A stretch of DNA of 58,177 bases from Pseudomonas lactucae (GCF_016937615.1 NZ_JAFHKI010000142.1:1-58177), one strand, 5' to 3'; shown: positions 27,446 to 37,331, numbered from the stretch's first letter. Notes: generated by a model from the sequence alone, not told the origin. Translations and numbers: made by a program.

Positions 27446-30088
27446 ATGCGCGCCAACTCGTCTGAACCACAAGAGACCGTTACAGCAGAACAACCGATCA
27501 CTCCCACCCGCTTGCGCTGGCTGGATCTGTTGAGCAAATACCGGCAACCCATCGGGCTGGCCGTTACCTTGCTGCTGTTCGCAATCGCTCTGATCGCCTG
27601 CCGGCACTTGCTGCTGGAGCTGGATCTCTACGCCCTCCACGACTCGATTCTGGAAGTGCCCAAGCCGGCATTGCTGGGTGCATTTGCCGCAGCCGTCGCC
27701 GGGTTCATCATCCTATTGGGCTATGAGTTTTCCGGCGCGCGTTACGCCGGCGTAAACCTACCCGCCAAAACCCTGGCCCTGGGCGGCTTTACCGCGTTTG
27801 CCATCGGCAATGCCATTGGCCTGTCGATGCTCTCGGGCGGGTCGGTGCGCTATCGTTTATATGCACGCCATGGCATCGGTGCTTCGGAAGTGGCCCATAT
27901 GACCGTGTTCGCCAGCCTGGCCCTGGGCTGCGCCCTGCCACCGCTGGCCGCACTGGCCACGCTGAGCAACTTGCCGGCCGCATCGACCTACCTGCATTTA
28001 CCGCAAAGTGTGCTCGGCGGCGTTGCCGGCGCCGTGCTGCTGCTGTCGACGATGCTGTGCATCGGTATTTATCGCCGTCGCCTGCCGGAACAGCCGTATC
28101 GGGACAACCTGCTGGTCCGGGTTGGCCGTCGCACCCTGCGCTTGCCTGGCCGGCGCCTGACGTTCCTGCAGTTGGTCATCACTGCACTCGACGTTGCCGC
28201 CGCCGCCGCAGTCCTTTATATGTTGCTGCCGGAAGCCCCGCCGTTCGGCCCGTTCCTGCTGGTGTACCTGCTGGCCCTGGCCGCTGGCGTGCTCAGCCAT
28301 GTACCGGGTGGTGTCGGGGTGTTCGAAGCAATCCTGCTCGCGGCCTTCGCCGATAAGCTCGGGGCGGCGCCATTGGCTGCCGCCCTGCTGCTGTATCGCA
28401 TGATTTATGTGGTGCTGCCGCTGCTGATCGCCTGCGTGTTCCTGTTGGTCAATGAGGCCCAGCGCCTGTTTCAGACCCAACAAAGCCTGCGCGTGGCCTC
28501 GGGCCTGGCGGCACCGGTATTGGCCGTGCTGGTTTTTTTGTCCGGCGTGGTCCTGCTGTTTTCCGGCGCCACGCCAGAGATCGACTCACGCCTGGAAAAC
28601 ATCGGATTCCTGATCCCCCACCGCCTGATTGACGCGTCGCACTTCGGCGCCAGCCTGATCGGCGTACTGTGCCTGTTGCTGGCTCAGGGCCTGCGTCGAC
28701 GCTTGTCGGCCGCCTGGATGCTGACCATGGTGCTGCTGCTGACGGGCGCCCTGCTTTCGTTGCTCAAGGGTTTCGACTGGGAAGAAGCCAGCCTGATGAC
28801 CATGACGGCGGTATTGCTCGCGATCTTCCGTCGCTCGTTCTACCGCGCCAGCCGCCTGACCGAGTTGCCGTTTTCGCCGCTGTACCTGGTGTCCAGCGTC
28901 TGCGTGCTGGGCGCCTCGATCTGGCTGCTGCTGTTTGCCTATCAAGACGTGCCTTACAGCCATCAACTGTGGTGGCAGTTCACCCTCGACGCCAACGCGC
29001 CACGCGGCCTGCGTTCGTTGCTGGGGGCCGCCGTGTTGCTGGTGATCGTCTCGCTGACCTGGCTGCTGCGCACCGCGCGACCGGTGATCCACCTGCCGAC
29101 GCCGCAAGAGCTGGAACGCGCCACCAAGATTCTGATGGCCTCGTCCCAGCCGGACGGTGGCCTGGCGCTGACCGGCGACAAGGCGCTGCTGTTCCACCCC
29201 AACGACGAAGCCTTCCTGATGTATGCCCGTCGTGGCCGCAGCCTGGTGGCCCTATACGACCCGATCGGCCCGACCCAACCGCGTGCCGAGATGATCTGGC
29301 AGTTCCGCGACCTGTGCGACATCCACCATGCGCGCCCGGTGTTCTACCAAGTGCGGGCGGAGAACCTGCCGTACTACATGGACATCGGCCTCACCGCGAT
29401 CAAGCTGGGCGAAGAAGCCCGCGTCGACCTCAAACGCTTTGACCTGGAAGCCAAGGGCAAAGAGATGAAGGATCTGCGCTACACCTGGAACCGTGGCACC
29501 CGGGACGGCTTGTCCCTGGATATCTGCGAGCCGGGCACGGCGCCGATGGATGAATTAAAAGTTATCTCGGACGCCTGGCTTACCGGTAAGAATGTGCGCG
29601 AAAAGGGCTTTTCCCTGGGGCGCTTCAGCGACGACTACCTCAAGCACTTCCGTATTGCGATCATTCGCTTCGAAGGGCGCCCGGTGGCCTTTGCCAACCT
29701 GCTTGAAACCTACAATCATGACCTGGCCAGCCTTGACCTGATGCGTGCCCACCCGGACGCGCCCAAGCTGACCATGGAATTCATGATGGTCGGTCTGATT
29801 CAACATTATAAGAGTCACGGCTACGCCCGTTTCAGCCTCGGCATGGTGCCGTTGTCGGGCCTGCAACCGCGACGCGGTGCGCCACTGACCCAGCGCTTGG
29901 GTTCGATGGTGTTCCGGCGTGGCGAGCAACTGTATAACTTCCAAGGTCTGCGCCGCTTCAAAGACAAGTTCCAGCCTGACTGGGAACCCCGTTACATGGC
30001 CGTGCCGGCAGGACTTGATCCGCTGGTGGCGCTGGCCGATACCGCCGCCCTGATCGCGGGCGGCTTGACTGGATTGGTGAAACGCTGA
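27446..30088 (+). CDS. mprF: MprF aminoacyl-phosphatidylglycerol synthase/flippase
   Basis: 880 residues from the ATG at 27446 (GAGGTG upstream). The N-terminal two thirds hold about 13-14 membrane segments, the flippase part. The C-terminal 300 residues form the cytosolic transferase (DUF2156): FHPNDEAFLMYARRGRSLVALYDPIGP, RPVFYQVRAENLPYYMDIGL, ARFSLGMVPLSG. It moves an amino acid from aminoacyl-tRNA to phosphatidylglycerol; the P. aeruginosa enzyme (PA0920) makes alanyl-PG. This lowers surface negative charge and adds resistance to cationic peptides and acid. The next gene begins at its last base, matching the PA0920-PA0919 pair. Confidence 0.93.
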   Translation: MRANSSEPQETVTAEQPITPTRLRWLDLLSKYRQPIGLAVTLLLFAIALIACRHLLLELDLYALHDSILEVPKPALLGAFAAAVAGFIILLGYEFSGARYAGVNLPAKTLALGGFTAFAIGNAIGLSMLSGGSVRYRLYARHGIGASEVAHMTVFASLALGCALPPLAALATLSNLPAASTYLHLPQSVLGGVAGAVLLLSTMLCIGIYRRRLPEQPYRDNLLVRVGRRTLRLPGRRLTFLQLVITALDVAAAAAVLYMLLPEAPPFGPFLLVYLLALAAGVLSHVPGGVGVFEAILLAAFADKLGAAPLAAALLLYRMIYVVLPLLIACVFLLVNEAQRLFQTQQSLRVASGLAAPVLAVLVFLSGVVLLFSGATPEIDSRLENIGFLIPHRLIDASHFGASLIGVLCLLLAQGLRRRLSAAWMLTMVLLLTGALLSLLKGFDWEEASLMTMTAVLLAIFRRSFYRASRLTELPFSPLYLVSSVCVLGASIWLLLFAYQDVPYSHQLWWQFTLDANAPRGLRSLLGAAVLLVIVSLTWLLRTARPVIHLPTPQELERATKILMASSQPDGGLALTGDKALLFHPNDEAFLMYARRGRSLVALYDPIGPTQPRAEMIWQFRDLCDIHHARPVFYQVRAENLPYYMDIGLTAIKLGEEARVDLKRFDLEAKGKEMKDLRYTWNRGTRDGLSLDICEPGTAPMDELKVISDAWLTGKNVREKGFSLGRFSDDYLKHFRIAIIRFEGRPVAFANLLETYNHDLASLDLMRAHPDAPKLTMEFMMVGLIQHYKSHGYARFSLGMVPLSGLQPRRGAPLTQRLGSMVFRRGEQLYNFQGLRRFKDKFQPDWEPRYMAVPAGLDPLVALADTAALIAGGLTGLVKR

Positions 30089-31368
30089 TGATTCGACGTT
30101 CCTGGCGGTATGTATTGGCCTTTGTAGTGCTGCTCGCCCTGGTCCTGGGCGCCGGCTTTTGGTACTGGAACCGCCCTGCCCCGCAGCCAACCCTGGAGCA
30201 ACTGCCTCAGGCGGATGGCTCGGTGATGACCCGCGTGACCCCGGCCGTCACGCCAAAAGCGCGTGTCGCCGTCGCCGTGATGGCCGACGAAACCCTGACC
30301 GACAGCCAACTGATCGCCCTTAGTCAGGGCGGCAAGGCGCAGATCGTCCAGGTGATCCTGCCAAAAGACGACTGCAAGCTGCAGGAACAAGCGCTGCAAA
30401 GCGCCCTGGGCCAGCTCAAGGGCCCGGCGACGCTGGTCAGCGGCATCGGCCCTGGCGCGGCCCTCGCCTGGCGCTGGCTGGCCGCCCAGAACGACGACAA
30501 GGCCAACGCCATCTCCGTCGGCTTCGCCCTGGTGCAGGAAGGCTGCAAGGACCCACTGCCCAAGACCGCCGCCCACGGCAACTGGCTGGTGGCATGGAAC
30601 GATAACCCTGACGATGAAAGCGCCAGTTTCGTACGCGATACCCCGCGTGCCACAACCAGCATCAGCGACTACGACATCCACTACCCGCAAGTCCTGAACA
30701 ACGAACTGCGCAAGCAACTGGTGGGTTCGGACAACGGCGGACTGGCGATTCCGGTGGTGGAAGTACCGGCCGGCCAGGCCAAGGACACAGTCACCCTGTT
30801 CCTCTCCGGTGACGGCGGCTGGCGTGACCTGGACCGCGACGTGGCCGGTGAAATGGCCAAGATCGGCTACCCGGTGGTCGGCATCGACACCCTGCGCTAT
30901 TACTGGCAGCACAAGACTCCGGAACAAAGCGCCAAGGACCTCGCGGAGCTGATGCAGCACTACCGGCAGAAGTGGGGCACCAAACGCTTCGTGCTGACCG
31001 GCTATTCGTTCGGCGCCGACGTATTGCCCGCCATCTACAACCGTATGCCGGAGAACGAGCAACAGCGGGTCGATGCAATCATCCTGCTGGCGTTCGCCCG
31101 CACCGGCAGCTTCGAGATCGAAGTGGAAGGCTGGCTGGGCAATGCCGGTAAGGAAGCCGCGACCGGCCCGGAAATGGCCAAGCTGCCGGCGGACAAGGTG
31201 GTGTGCATTTACGGCGAGGAAGAAGTCGATGAGAGTGGCTGCACCGACAAGACGGCGGTGGGCGAGGCAGTGAAGCTGCCAGGCGGGCATCACTTCGACG
31301 AAAACTACCCGGCGCTGGCCAAGCGCTTGGTGGATATCATCGTCAAGCATCAGGCCAAAAGCGAATAA
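30088..31368 (+). CDS. VirJ/AcvB-type periplasmic hydrolase, probable aminoacyl-PG hydrolase
   Basis: 426 residues. The N-terminal anchor (YVLAFVVLLALVLGAGFWYW) leads to the periplasm. The C-terminal half is an alpha/beta hydrolase: FLSGDGGWRDLDRDVAG for the oxyanion area, nucleophile Ser in GYSFGAD, Asp in GEEEVDESGC, and His in LPGGHHFDENY. The middle part is specific to AcvB/VirJ-family proteins. Its start overlaps the mprF stop. P. aeruginosa PA0919, in the same arrangement, deacylates alanyl-PG, so the pair likely makes and breaks the lipid to tune membrane charge. The assignment is by family and context. Confidence 0.87.
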   Translation: MIRRSWRYVLAFVVLLALVLGAGFWYWNRPAPQPTLEQLPQADGSVMTRVTPAVTPKARVAVAVMADETLTDSQLIALSQGGKAQIVQVILPKDDCKLQEQALQSALGQLKGPATLVSGIGPGAALAWRWLAAQNDDKANAISVGFALVQEGCKDPLPKTAAHGNWLVAWNDNPDDESASFVRDTPRATTSISDYDIHYPQVLNNELRKQLVGSDNGGLAIPVVEVPAGQAKDTVTLFLSGDGGWRDLDRDVAGEMAKIGYPVVGIDTLRYYWQHKTPEQSAKDLAELMQHYRQKWGTKRFVLTGYSFGADVLPAIYNRMPENEQQRVDAIILLAFARTGSFEIEVEGWLGNAGKEAATGPEMAKLPADKVVCIYGEEEVDESGCTDKTAVGEAVKLPGGHHFDENYPALAKRLVDIIVKHQAKSE

Positions 31369-31391
31369 CCCAAGCCTTACAAAAATCAAAA

Positions 31392-31477
31392 TGTGGGAGG
31401 GCTTGCCCCCGATAGCGGTAGGTCAGTCACAGCATTGTTGACTGACACCCAGCTATCGGGGCAAGCCCCCTCCCACA
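31392..31477. repeat. REPIN (inverted REP pair)
   Basis: TGTGGGAGGGCTTGCCCCCG (from 31392) and its inverted partner ending at 31477 (GCAAGCCCCCTCCCACA) flank a spacer with its own stem (GTCAGTCA with TGACTGAC). It is a full two-armed REPIN of the P. fluorescens GTGGGAGGG-CTTGC family, between convergent genes. Confidence 0.85.
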
Positions 31478-31501
31478 GTTGTTTTGCGGTGCTCATAAAA
31501 T

Positions 31502-33211
31502 CTAGCGCGGTTCGATGTGCGCAATCATCAGTTGCACCGTTTCATTCCCACGGAACTCGTTAACATCCAGCTTGTAGGCCAACTCCACCCAACGCACGGT
31601 CGGGTTTGGCCAGACCTCACGGTCCACACCAAACGCAATACCATCGAGCTTCACCGACCCGCATTCGCTCTTGAGCACCACTTTCAGGTGCCGCTCCCCC
31701 ACTACGCGCTGTTCCACCAACTGGAATACCCCGTGAAACAACGGCTCGGGAAAGTGCTGCCCCCACGGGCCGGCATGGCGCAGGGCGCGGGCCAGTTCCA
31801 GGTGAAATTCTTCCACCGCCAGGGTGCCGTCTGAAAGCAGGCGGCCGGTGAGGTCTTCTTCGCGCAATTGCCGGCGCACTTCGGCATCGAAGGCCTCGGC
31901 GAACAGGGGGAAGTTTGCCTCGGGCAACGTCAGCCCCGCCGCCATGGCGTGGCCGCCATACTTGGCGATAAGGTTGGGATGCTGGCTCGCAACCACTGCC
32001 AGGGCATCACGGATGTGAAAACCCTGCACAGAGCGCCCTGAGCCCTTGAGCAAGCCATCACCGGCGTCGGCGAAGGCGATGGTCGGGCGAAAATAGCGCT
32101 CCTTCATGCGCGATGCCAGGATGCCGATCACGCCCTGGTGCCACTCCGGGTCGAACAGGCACAGGCCGTAGGGCATCGAGTCCACCGGCAAGTCCTTGAG
32201 CTGGGCCAGGGCCTCGCGCTGCATGCCTTGCTCGATGGACTTACGGTCCTGGTTCATGCCGTCCAGTTGCGCGGCCATTTCCCGTGCCGCCGCGACATCG
32301 GTGGTGAGCAGGCATTCGATGCCCAGGCTCATATCGTCCAGGCGTCCGGCCGCGTTGAGCCGTGGCCCGAGGATAAACCCCAGGTCAGTGGAAGTGATGC
32401 GCGCCGCGTCGCGCTTGGCCACCTCAAGGATCGCCTTGATCCCCGGCCGCGCACGACCGGCGCGAATACGCTCCAGACCTTGATGCACAAGGATGCGGTT
32501 GTTGGCGTCCAGGGGCACCACGTCGGCAACGCTGCCCAGGGCGACCAGGTCGAGCAGATCGCCGATGTTCGGCTGCGGCTTGTTCGCGTACCAGCCCAGG
32601 TCGCGCAAACGCGCACGCAGCGCCATCAGCACGTAGAAGATCACCCCCACGCCGGCCAGGGCCTTGCTCGGAAAGTTACAGCCAGGCTGGTTCGGGTTGA
32701 CGATGGCGTCCGCCGCCGGCAACTCGTCACCAGGCAAGTGGTGGTCGGTGACCAGCACCTTCAGCCCCGCCACTTTCGCCGCCGCCACGCCTTCGACACT
32801 GGAAATGCCGTTGTCCACCGTAATCAGCAATTGCGGCTCGCGCTGCAGAGCCACCGCGACGATTTCCGGCGTCAGGCCGTAGCCATATTCGAAACGATTG
32901 GGCACCAGGTAATCGACATGGGCCGCGCCAAGCAAACGCAGGCCCAGGGTGCCCACGGTGCTGGCAGTGGCACCATCGGCATCGAAGTCACCAACGATCA
33001 GAATGCGCTGACGCTGCTCCAGGGCCGTCACCAGCAAGTCCACCGCGGCGTCGATGCCCTTGAGCTGCTGATAGGGAATCAACCGCGCCAGGCTCTTGTC
33101 CAGCTCGGCCTCCGACTGCACCCCGCGTGCGGCGTAAAGGCGGGTCAACAGCGGCGGTAGTTCACCGAGAAAAGGCAGGACGGCGGGCAATGGGCGGGGA
33201 TCGATACGCAT
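31502..33211 (-). CDS. recJ: single-strand DNA exonuclease RecJ
   Basis: 569 residues, normal length. 5'-3' single-strand exonuclease used in RecF recombination and mismatch repair. DHH-family motifs: VGDFDADGATASTV (I), LLITVDNGISS (II), VLVTDHHLPGDELP (III), LDLVALGSVADVVPL (IV). The DHHA1 part has AKYGGHAMAAGL (GGH). C-terminal OB domain at about 450-569. Bounded by REPIN elements on both sides, so transcribed alone. Confidence 0.96.
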   Translation of the reverse strand: MRIDPRPLPAVLPFLGELPPLLTRLYAARGVQSEAELDKSLARLIPYQQLKGIDAAVDLLVTALEQRQRILIVGDFDADGATASTVGTLGLRLLGAAHVDYLVPNRFEYGYGLTPEIVAVALQREPQLLITVDNGISSVEGVAAAKVAGLKVLVTDHHLPGDELPAADAIVNPNQPGCNFPSKALAGVGVIFYVLMALRARLRDLGWYANKPQPNIGDLLDLVALGSVADVVPLDANNRILVHQGLERIRAGRARPGIKAILEVAKRDAARITSTDLGFILGPRLNAAGRLDDMSLGIECLLTTDVAAAREMAAQLDGMNQDRKSIEQGMQREALAQLKDLPVDSMPYGLCLFDPEWHQGVIGILASRMKERYFRPTIAFADAGDGLLKGSGRSVQGFHIRDALAVVASQHPNLIAKYGGHAMAAGLTLPEANFPLFAEAFDAEVRRQLREEDLTGRLLSDGTLAVEEFHLELARALRHAGPWGQHFPEPLFHGVFQLVEQRVVGERHLKVVLKSECGSVKLDGIAFGVDREVWPNPTVRWVELAYKLDVNEFRGNETVQLMIAHIEPR

Positions 33212-33279
33212 GGGGTGACGGGAGCTTCTCTTCTAATACATCGGTTAAACACAGATAGTGAACGCAGCAGAGATCAAGT

Positions 33280-33364
33280 GTGGGAGCTGGCTTGCCTGCG
33301 ATGCATACGACTCGGTACATCAGACACACCGAGTGGATGCCCTCGCAGGCAAGCCAGCTCCCAC
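33280..33364. repeat. REPIN of a second REP family
   Basis: GTGGGAGCTGGCTTGCCTGC (from 33280) and the inverted TCGCAGGCAAGCCAGCTCCCAC (33343-33364) flank a central ACTCGGT/ACCGAGT stem. The core GCTGGCTTGCC differs from the first family. Another single copy lies at 40640. Confidence 0.85.
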
Positions 33365-33368
33365 CTTT

Positions 33369-33910
33369 TCAACCGCGCTCGCCGACCAGCCATTGCAGTT
33401 GCACTTCATGCTGGCCACGGTCATCGGTCACAAAGATCGTGCCTTCGCTGATCATCACGTCCCACTTGATCACCCGCGGCATGTCCTTGGCCAGGGTCTC
33501 CAAGACTTCCTGGGGCACGGCAGCGATGTGCACGTTTTTCAGGTTGTTGGCCACCGGCACCACCTTGCCTTCCCACACGCGCAGGCTGCCATAGGCCAGC
33601 AGCTGGTGCGCTCGGTGCGGCGCGAACACCAGGTCAGGCGGTCGGCATCGGGCTGGCCGACTTCGATCCAGTGCAACACCCGGTCGTCCAGGCTTTTTTC
33701 CCACAGGGCGGGTTCATCCACATCCGACAGACCACGCCCGAACGCCAATTGCTCGTTGTAAAAGAGGGCGTAGGCCAGCAGGCGCACGGTCATGCGCTCT
33801 TCGGTTTCCGAAGGGTGACGGGCGATGGTCTGTTTAACGCTCTCATACACCGAACGGTCGAGGTCGGTGAGGTTGAGTTCGAATTTGTAGGTCGTGGACG
33901 GCTGGGCCAT
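33369..33910 (-). CDS. yaeQ: YaeQ family protein, frameshifted
   Basis: YaeQ proteins have a PD-(D/E)XK-like nuclease fold of unclear function. The first part, MAQPSTTYKFELNLTDLDRSVYE to WCSRRTERTS, and the second, LLAYGSLRVWEGKVVPV to the end, lie in different frames. They meet near 33602. One base added (minus-strand AGCTGCTGG to AGCCTGCTGG) gives ERTSLLAYGSLRVW and 180 residues, the family's usual length. The ATG at 33910 is chosen because family members begin M-x-PSTTYKF; an upstream in-frame extension exists. Most likely a sequence error. Confidence 0.85.
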
Positions 33911-34046
33911 GAACGGGCTTCTAAAGACAGGGAAAGGCGCCAGTCTAACCGATGGCGGGGTCATTCAACGAATCATCCACCTTATCCCTCGCCGTTCGCC
34001 TATGTTAAAAGGCATCACACATCTGCCCAGCGTCTGAAGGATCCCC

Positions 34047-35246
34047 ATGTCGTTTAATGCCAAACCGCTTGCCGGCCTGAAAGTCATCGAACTCGGTACC
34101 CTGATCGCCGGGCCGTTCGCCTCACGTATCTGTGCCGAATTCGGTGCCGAGGTGATCAAAGTCGAATCCCCGGACGGCGGCGACCCGCTGCGCAAATGGC
34201 GCAAGCTGTATGAAGGCACCTCGCTGTGGTGGTTCGTACAGGCGCGCAACAAAAAGTCACTGACGCTGAACTTCAAGCACCCGGATGGCCTGGCGATCCT
34301 CAAACAGCTGCTGGCGGACGCCGATATTCTCATCGAAAACTTCCGCCCCGGCGTACTGGAGAAGCTCGGCCTGAGCTGGGAAACCCTGCACGCACTGAAC
34401 CCGAAACTGGTGATGGTACGGCTCTCGGGCTTCGGTCAGACCGGCCCGATGAAAGATCAACCGGGGTTTGGAGCCGTGGGCGAATCCATGGGCGGGCTGC
34501 GTTACATCACCGGTTTCGAGGACCGGCCGCCGGTGCGCACCGGCATTTCCATCGGCGACTCCATAGCCGCCTTGTGGGCGGTGATCGGTGCGCTGATGGC
34601 GCTGCGGCATCGTGAAGTGAATGGTGGCTTGGGCCAGGTGGTGGACGTGGCGCTGTACGAGGCGATCTTTGCGATGATGGAAAGCATGATTCCCGAATTC
34701 GACGTGTTCGGCTTTATCCGCGAACGCACCGGTAACATCATGCCTGGCATTACCCCCTCCTCCATCCACACCAGCGCCGACGGCAAGCACGTGCAGATCG
34801 GCGCCAATGGTGATGCGATCTTCAAGCGTTTCATGAGCGCCATCGGCCGTGACGACTTGGCCAACGACCCGCAACTGGCCGGTAATGACGGGCGTGACGG
34901 CCGCCGTGACGAGCTTTATGGGGTGATTGATCGCTGGGTGAATTCGCTGCCGCTGGAACAGGTGGTGGAGCAGCTCAACCAGGCCGAAGTGCCCGCCAGC
35001 CGCATCTACAGCGCCGAAGATATGCTCGGCGACCCGCAGTTCCTAGCCAGAGAGATGTTCCTCAAGGCGAAGTTGCCCGACGGCAAGGACTTCAAGATGC
35101 CGGGCATCGTGCCCAAGCTGTCGGACACCCCCGGCAGCTGCGAGTGGGTCGGGCCGCAGCTCGGTGAACACAACAGCATCGTGCTCAATGAGTTGGGATA
35201 CGACGCCGCCGCGATCACGCGCCTGCGCGAACAGGGCGCCATCTGA
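34047..35246 (+). CDS. CaiB/BaiF family (class III) CoA-transferase
   Basis: 399 residues. Moves CoA between carboxylic acids through an aspartyl-CoA intermediate; the catalytic Asp is Asp171 in GISIGDSIAALWA. Other family marks: LKVIELGTLIAGPFASRICAEFGAEVIKVE at the N-terminus, NKKSLTLNFKHPDG, and RLSGFGQTGPMKDQPGFG. The substrate cannot be told from sequence. It stands alone, divergent from yaeQ by 136 bases. Confidence 0.9.
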   Translation: MSFNAKPLAGLKVIELGTLIAGPFASRICAEFGAEVIKVESPDGGDPLRKWRKLYEGTSLWWFVQARNKKSLTLNFKHPDGLAILKQLLADADILIENFRPGVLEKLGLSWETLHALNPKLVMVRLSGFGQTGPMKDQPGFGAVGESMGGLRYITGFEDRPPVRTGISIGDSIAALWAVIGALMALRHREVNGGLGQVVDVALYEAIFAMMESMIPEFDVFGFIRERTGNIMPGITPSSIHTSADGKHVQIGANGDAIFKRFMSAIGRDDLANDPQLAGNDGRDGRRDELYGVIDRWVNSLPLEQVVEQLNQAEVPASRIYSAEDMLGDPQFLAREMFLKAKLPDGKDFKMPGIVPKLSDTPGSCEWVGPQLGEHNSIVLNELGYDAAAITRLREQGAI

Positions 35247-35262
35247 ATCGCAGGCAAAAAGA

Positions 35263-35294
35263 AACCCCGAAGCGTGGGGAGACACTTCGGGGTT
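35263..35294. terminator. terminator between CoA-transferase and DUF3509 genes
   Basis: AACCCCGAAG (35263-35272) pairs with CTTCGGGGTT (35285-35294). The A-rich left flank gives a T-run on the minus strand, so it chiefly ends the DUF3509 transcript. Confidence 0.82.
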
Positions 35295-35414
35295 AAACGT
35301 GGCCTTACAATGACCAGTACAACAAGCCACAAACACCGGAGCACAATGTTTGCTCTTGCTGTTAAAAAATCTGACAGGCCATGCTGTAGGAAGTTTCGAA
35401 GGATAAATAATTCT

Positions 35415-35699
35415 TCATGCGCACACCGGCGCACGCGTCATGGCCGCATTGCGCAAGGCTGCAATGACCGAGGGTTCCAGGCGGCCTTCAGCGATTTTCA
35501 GATCGCGCAGCAGGCAATCCACCACATCCACCAACGCGCGCTTGTCGGTTAATTGCGCGCGGTTGAATTCGCGCTCGACCATGATGGCGCCACTTGGGTT
35601 CTTCACGGTCACCAGGCATTCGCCCAGCACACCAGCGGTGGTCAGCGTAACCTGATAAGGGCTCAGTGCTTCTTCGAGCAATAGGCTGATACTTTGCAT
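35415..35699 (-). CDS. DUF3509 protein
   Basis: 94 residues from the ATG at 35699, matching the MQSISLLLEEALSPYQVTL start of this Pseudomonas family. Further visible parts are VKNPSGAIMVEREFNRAQL and VVDCLLRDLKIAEGRLEPSVI. No membrane segment or enzymatic motif. Small cytoplasmic protein of unknown function, transcribed alone. Confidence 0.8.
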   Translation of the reverse strand: MQSISLLLEEALSPYQVTLTTAGVLGECLVTVKNPSGAIMVEREFNRAQLTDKRALVDVVDCLLRDLKIAEGRLEPSVIAALRNAAMTRAPVCA

Positions 35700-35865
35700 C
35701 TCGATCACCACTCAATAGTTCGGGAACAATCGTTTCAACGGGTGCAGCATCTATCCTAAGTGACTGGTTATGACGTAGGAAAGTTCGCTTTTTCGTTGTT
35801 GCGGGGGATGACGTTTCCAGCATGCGCCTGCAACATGACAATGAAAAAACGCTGGCACAGAAAGC

Positions 35866-35905
35866 AAAAACGCCGCTGACCCGAGGGAGGGAAAGCGGCG
35901 TTTTT
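35866..35905. terminator. bidirectional terminator after thrC
   Basis: AAAAACGCCGCT ends at 35877 and AGCGGCGTTTTT begins at 35894: 12 complementary bases flanking a 16-base loop. It closes the thrC transcript on the minus strand. Confidence 0.85.
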
Positions 35906-35921
35906 GTATACGCGGTTCGCC

Positions 35922-37331
35922 TTACAACGGCTTACCCCGGTTGCCATGCTGGCTGACAAACGCCTGCACAGCTTTCAAATCATTGGCCAATACCGTGCAA
36001 CGCTCTTGCCGCTCGAACAGGTCGGCCAGATGCGCCGGCAGTTCCAGGGCTTTGCCGACACCGGCCTTCTCCACCGCTTCCGGGAATTTGACCGGGTGCG
36101 CGGTGCCAAGGATCACCATCGGAATATCCAGGCTGCGACGGCATTCGCGGGCGGCCTTCACCCCGATGGCGGTATGCGGGTCGAGCAACTCGCCGGTCTG
36201 GGCATAGACTTCGGCGATGGTTTCGCAGGTCTGCGCATCGTCCACAGCCAGGGAATCAAACAGCTTGCGGGTTTCGGTCCAGCGTTCTTGCTCGACGTTG
36301 AAACCGCCGCCGCTCTTGAAGCTGTTCATCAATTCGGCAATGGCCGCACCGTTGCGACCGTGCATGTCGAACAGCAGGCGCTCGAAGTTCGACGAGACCA
36401 TGATGTCCATCGACGGCGACAGCGTCGCGTGCAGGGTTTCCTTGATGTAGCCGTTGCCGCTCATGAAGCGGTGCAGGATGTCGTTGCGGTTGGTGGCGAC
36501 GATCAACTGGTTGATCGGCAGGCCCATGTTGCGCGCCAGGTAACCGGCGAAAATATCGCCGAAATTGCCGGTAGGCACCGAGAACGACACCGAACGCGCC
36601 GGGCCGCCCAACTGCAGGGACGCGTGGAAGTAGTAGACGATCTGGGCCATGATCCGCGCCCAGTTGATCGAGTTCACCGCCACCAGGCGCGTGCCCTTGA
36701 GGAAGCTCTGGTCAGCGAAGCTGTTCTTGACCATTTCCTGGCAGTCATCGAAGTTGCCTTCGATGGCGATGTTGTGGATGTTCTCACCGAAGATGGTAGT
36801 CATCTGGCGACGCTGCACTTCCGAGACGCGCTGGTGCGGGTGCAGGATGAAGATGTCGACGTTTTCGCAGTGCTTGCAGCCTTCGATGGCGGCCGAACCG
36901 GTATCGCCGGAAGTGGCGCCGATGATCACCACGCGCTCGCCGCGCTTTTCCAGCACGTAATCGAGCAGACGACCGAGCAGTTGCAGGGCGAAGTCCTTGA
37001 ACGCCAGGGTCGGGCCGTGGAACAGCTCCAGTACCCATTCATTGCCGTTCAGTTGGCGCAGAGGCGCGATGGCGTTGTGGGAAAACACGCCATACGTCTC
37101 TTCCAGGATCTTTTTAAAATCCGCATCCGGAATGCTGCCGGTGACGAACGGGCGCATCACTCGGAAAGCCAGCTCGTGATACGGCAGGCCGGCCCAGGAG
37201 GCGATTTCTTCCTGGGTGAAGCGTGGCAGGTTTTCCGGCACATACAGGCCGCCGTCGGTGGCAAGGCCTGCCAGCAGAACGTCTTCGAAATTCAGGGCCG
37301 GTGCCTGGCCGCGGGTGCTGATGTAACGCAT
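35922..37331 (-). CDS. thrC: threonine synthase
   Basis: 469 residues. PLP enzyme making threonine from O-phosphohomoserine, last step of the pathway. It starts MRYISTRGQAPALNFEDVLLAGLA; the PLP lysine is in HGPTLAFKDFALQLLG; the phosphate-binding turn is GATSGDTGSAAIEG. Follows hom by 67 bases in the same direction, so the two threonine genes are one operon, as in P. aeruginosa (PA3736-PA3735). Confidence 0.98.
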   Translation of the reverse strand: MRYISTRGQAPALNFEDVLLAGLATDGGLYVPENLPRFTQEEIASWAGLPYHELAFRVMRPFVTGSIPDADFKKILEETYGVFSHNAIAPLRQLNGNEWVLELFHGPTLAFKDFALQLLGRLLDYVLEKRGERVVIIGATSGDTGSAAIEGCKHCENVDIFILHPHQRVSEVQRRQMTTIFGENIHNIAIEGNFDDCQEMVKNSFADQSFLKGTRLVAVNSINWARIMAQIVYYFHASLQLGGPARSVSFSVPTGNFGDIFAGYLARNMGLPINQLIVATNRNDILHRFMSGNGYIKETLHATLSPSMDIMVSSNFERLLFDMHGRNGAAIAELMNSFKSGGGFNVEQERWTETRKLFDSLAVDDAQTCETIAEVYAQTGELLDPHTAIGVKAARECRRSLDIPMVILGTAHPVKFPEAVEKAGVGKALELPAHLADLFERQERCTVLANDLKAVQAFVSQHGNRGKPL

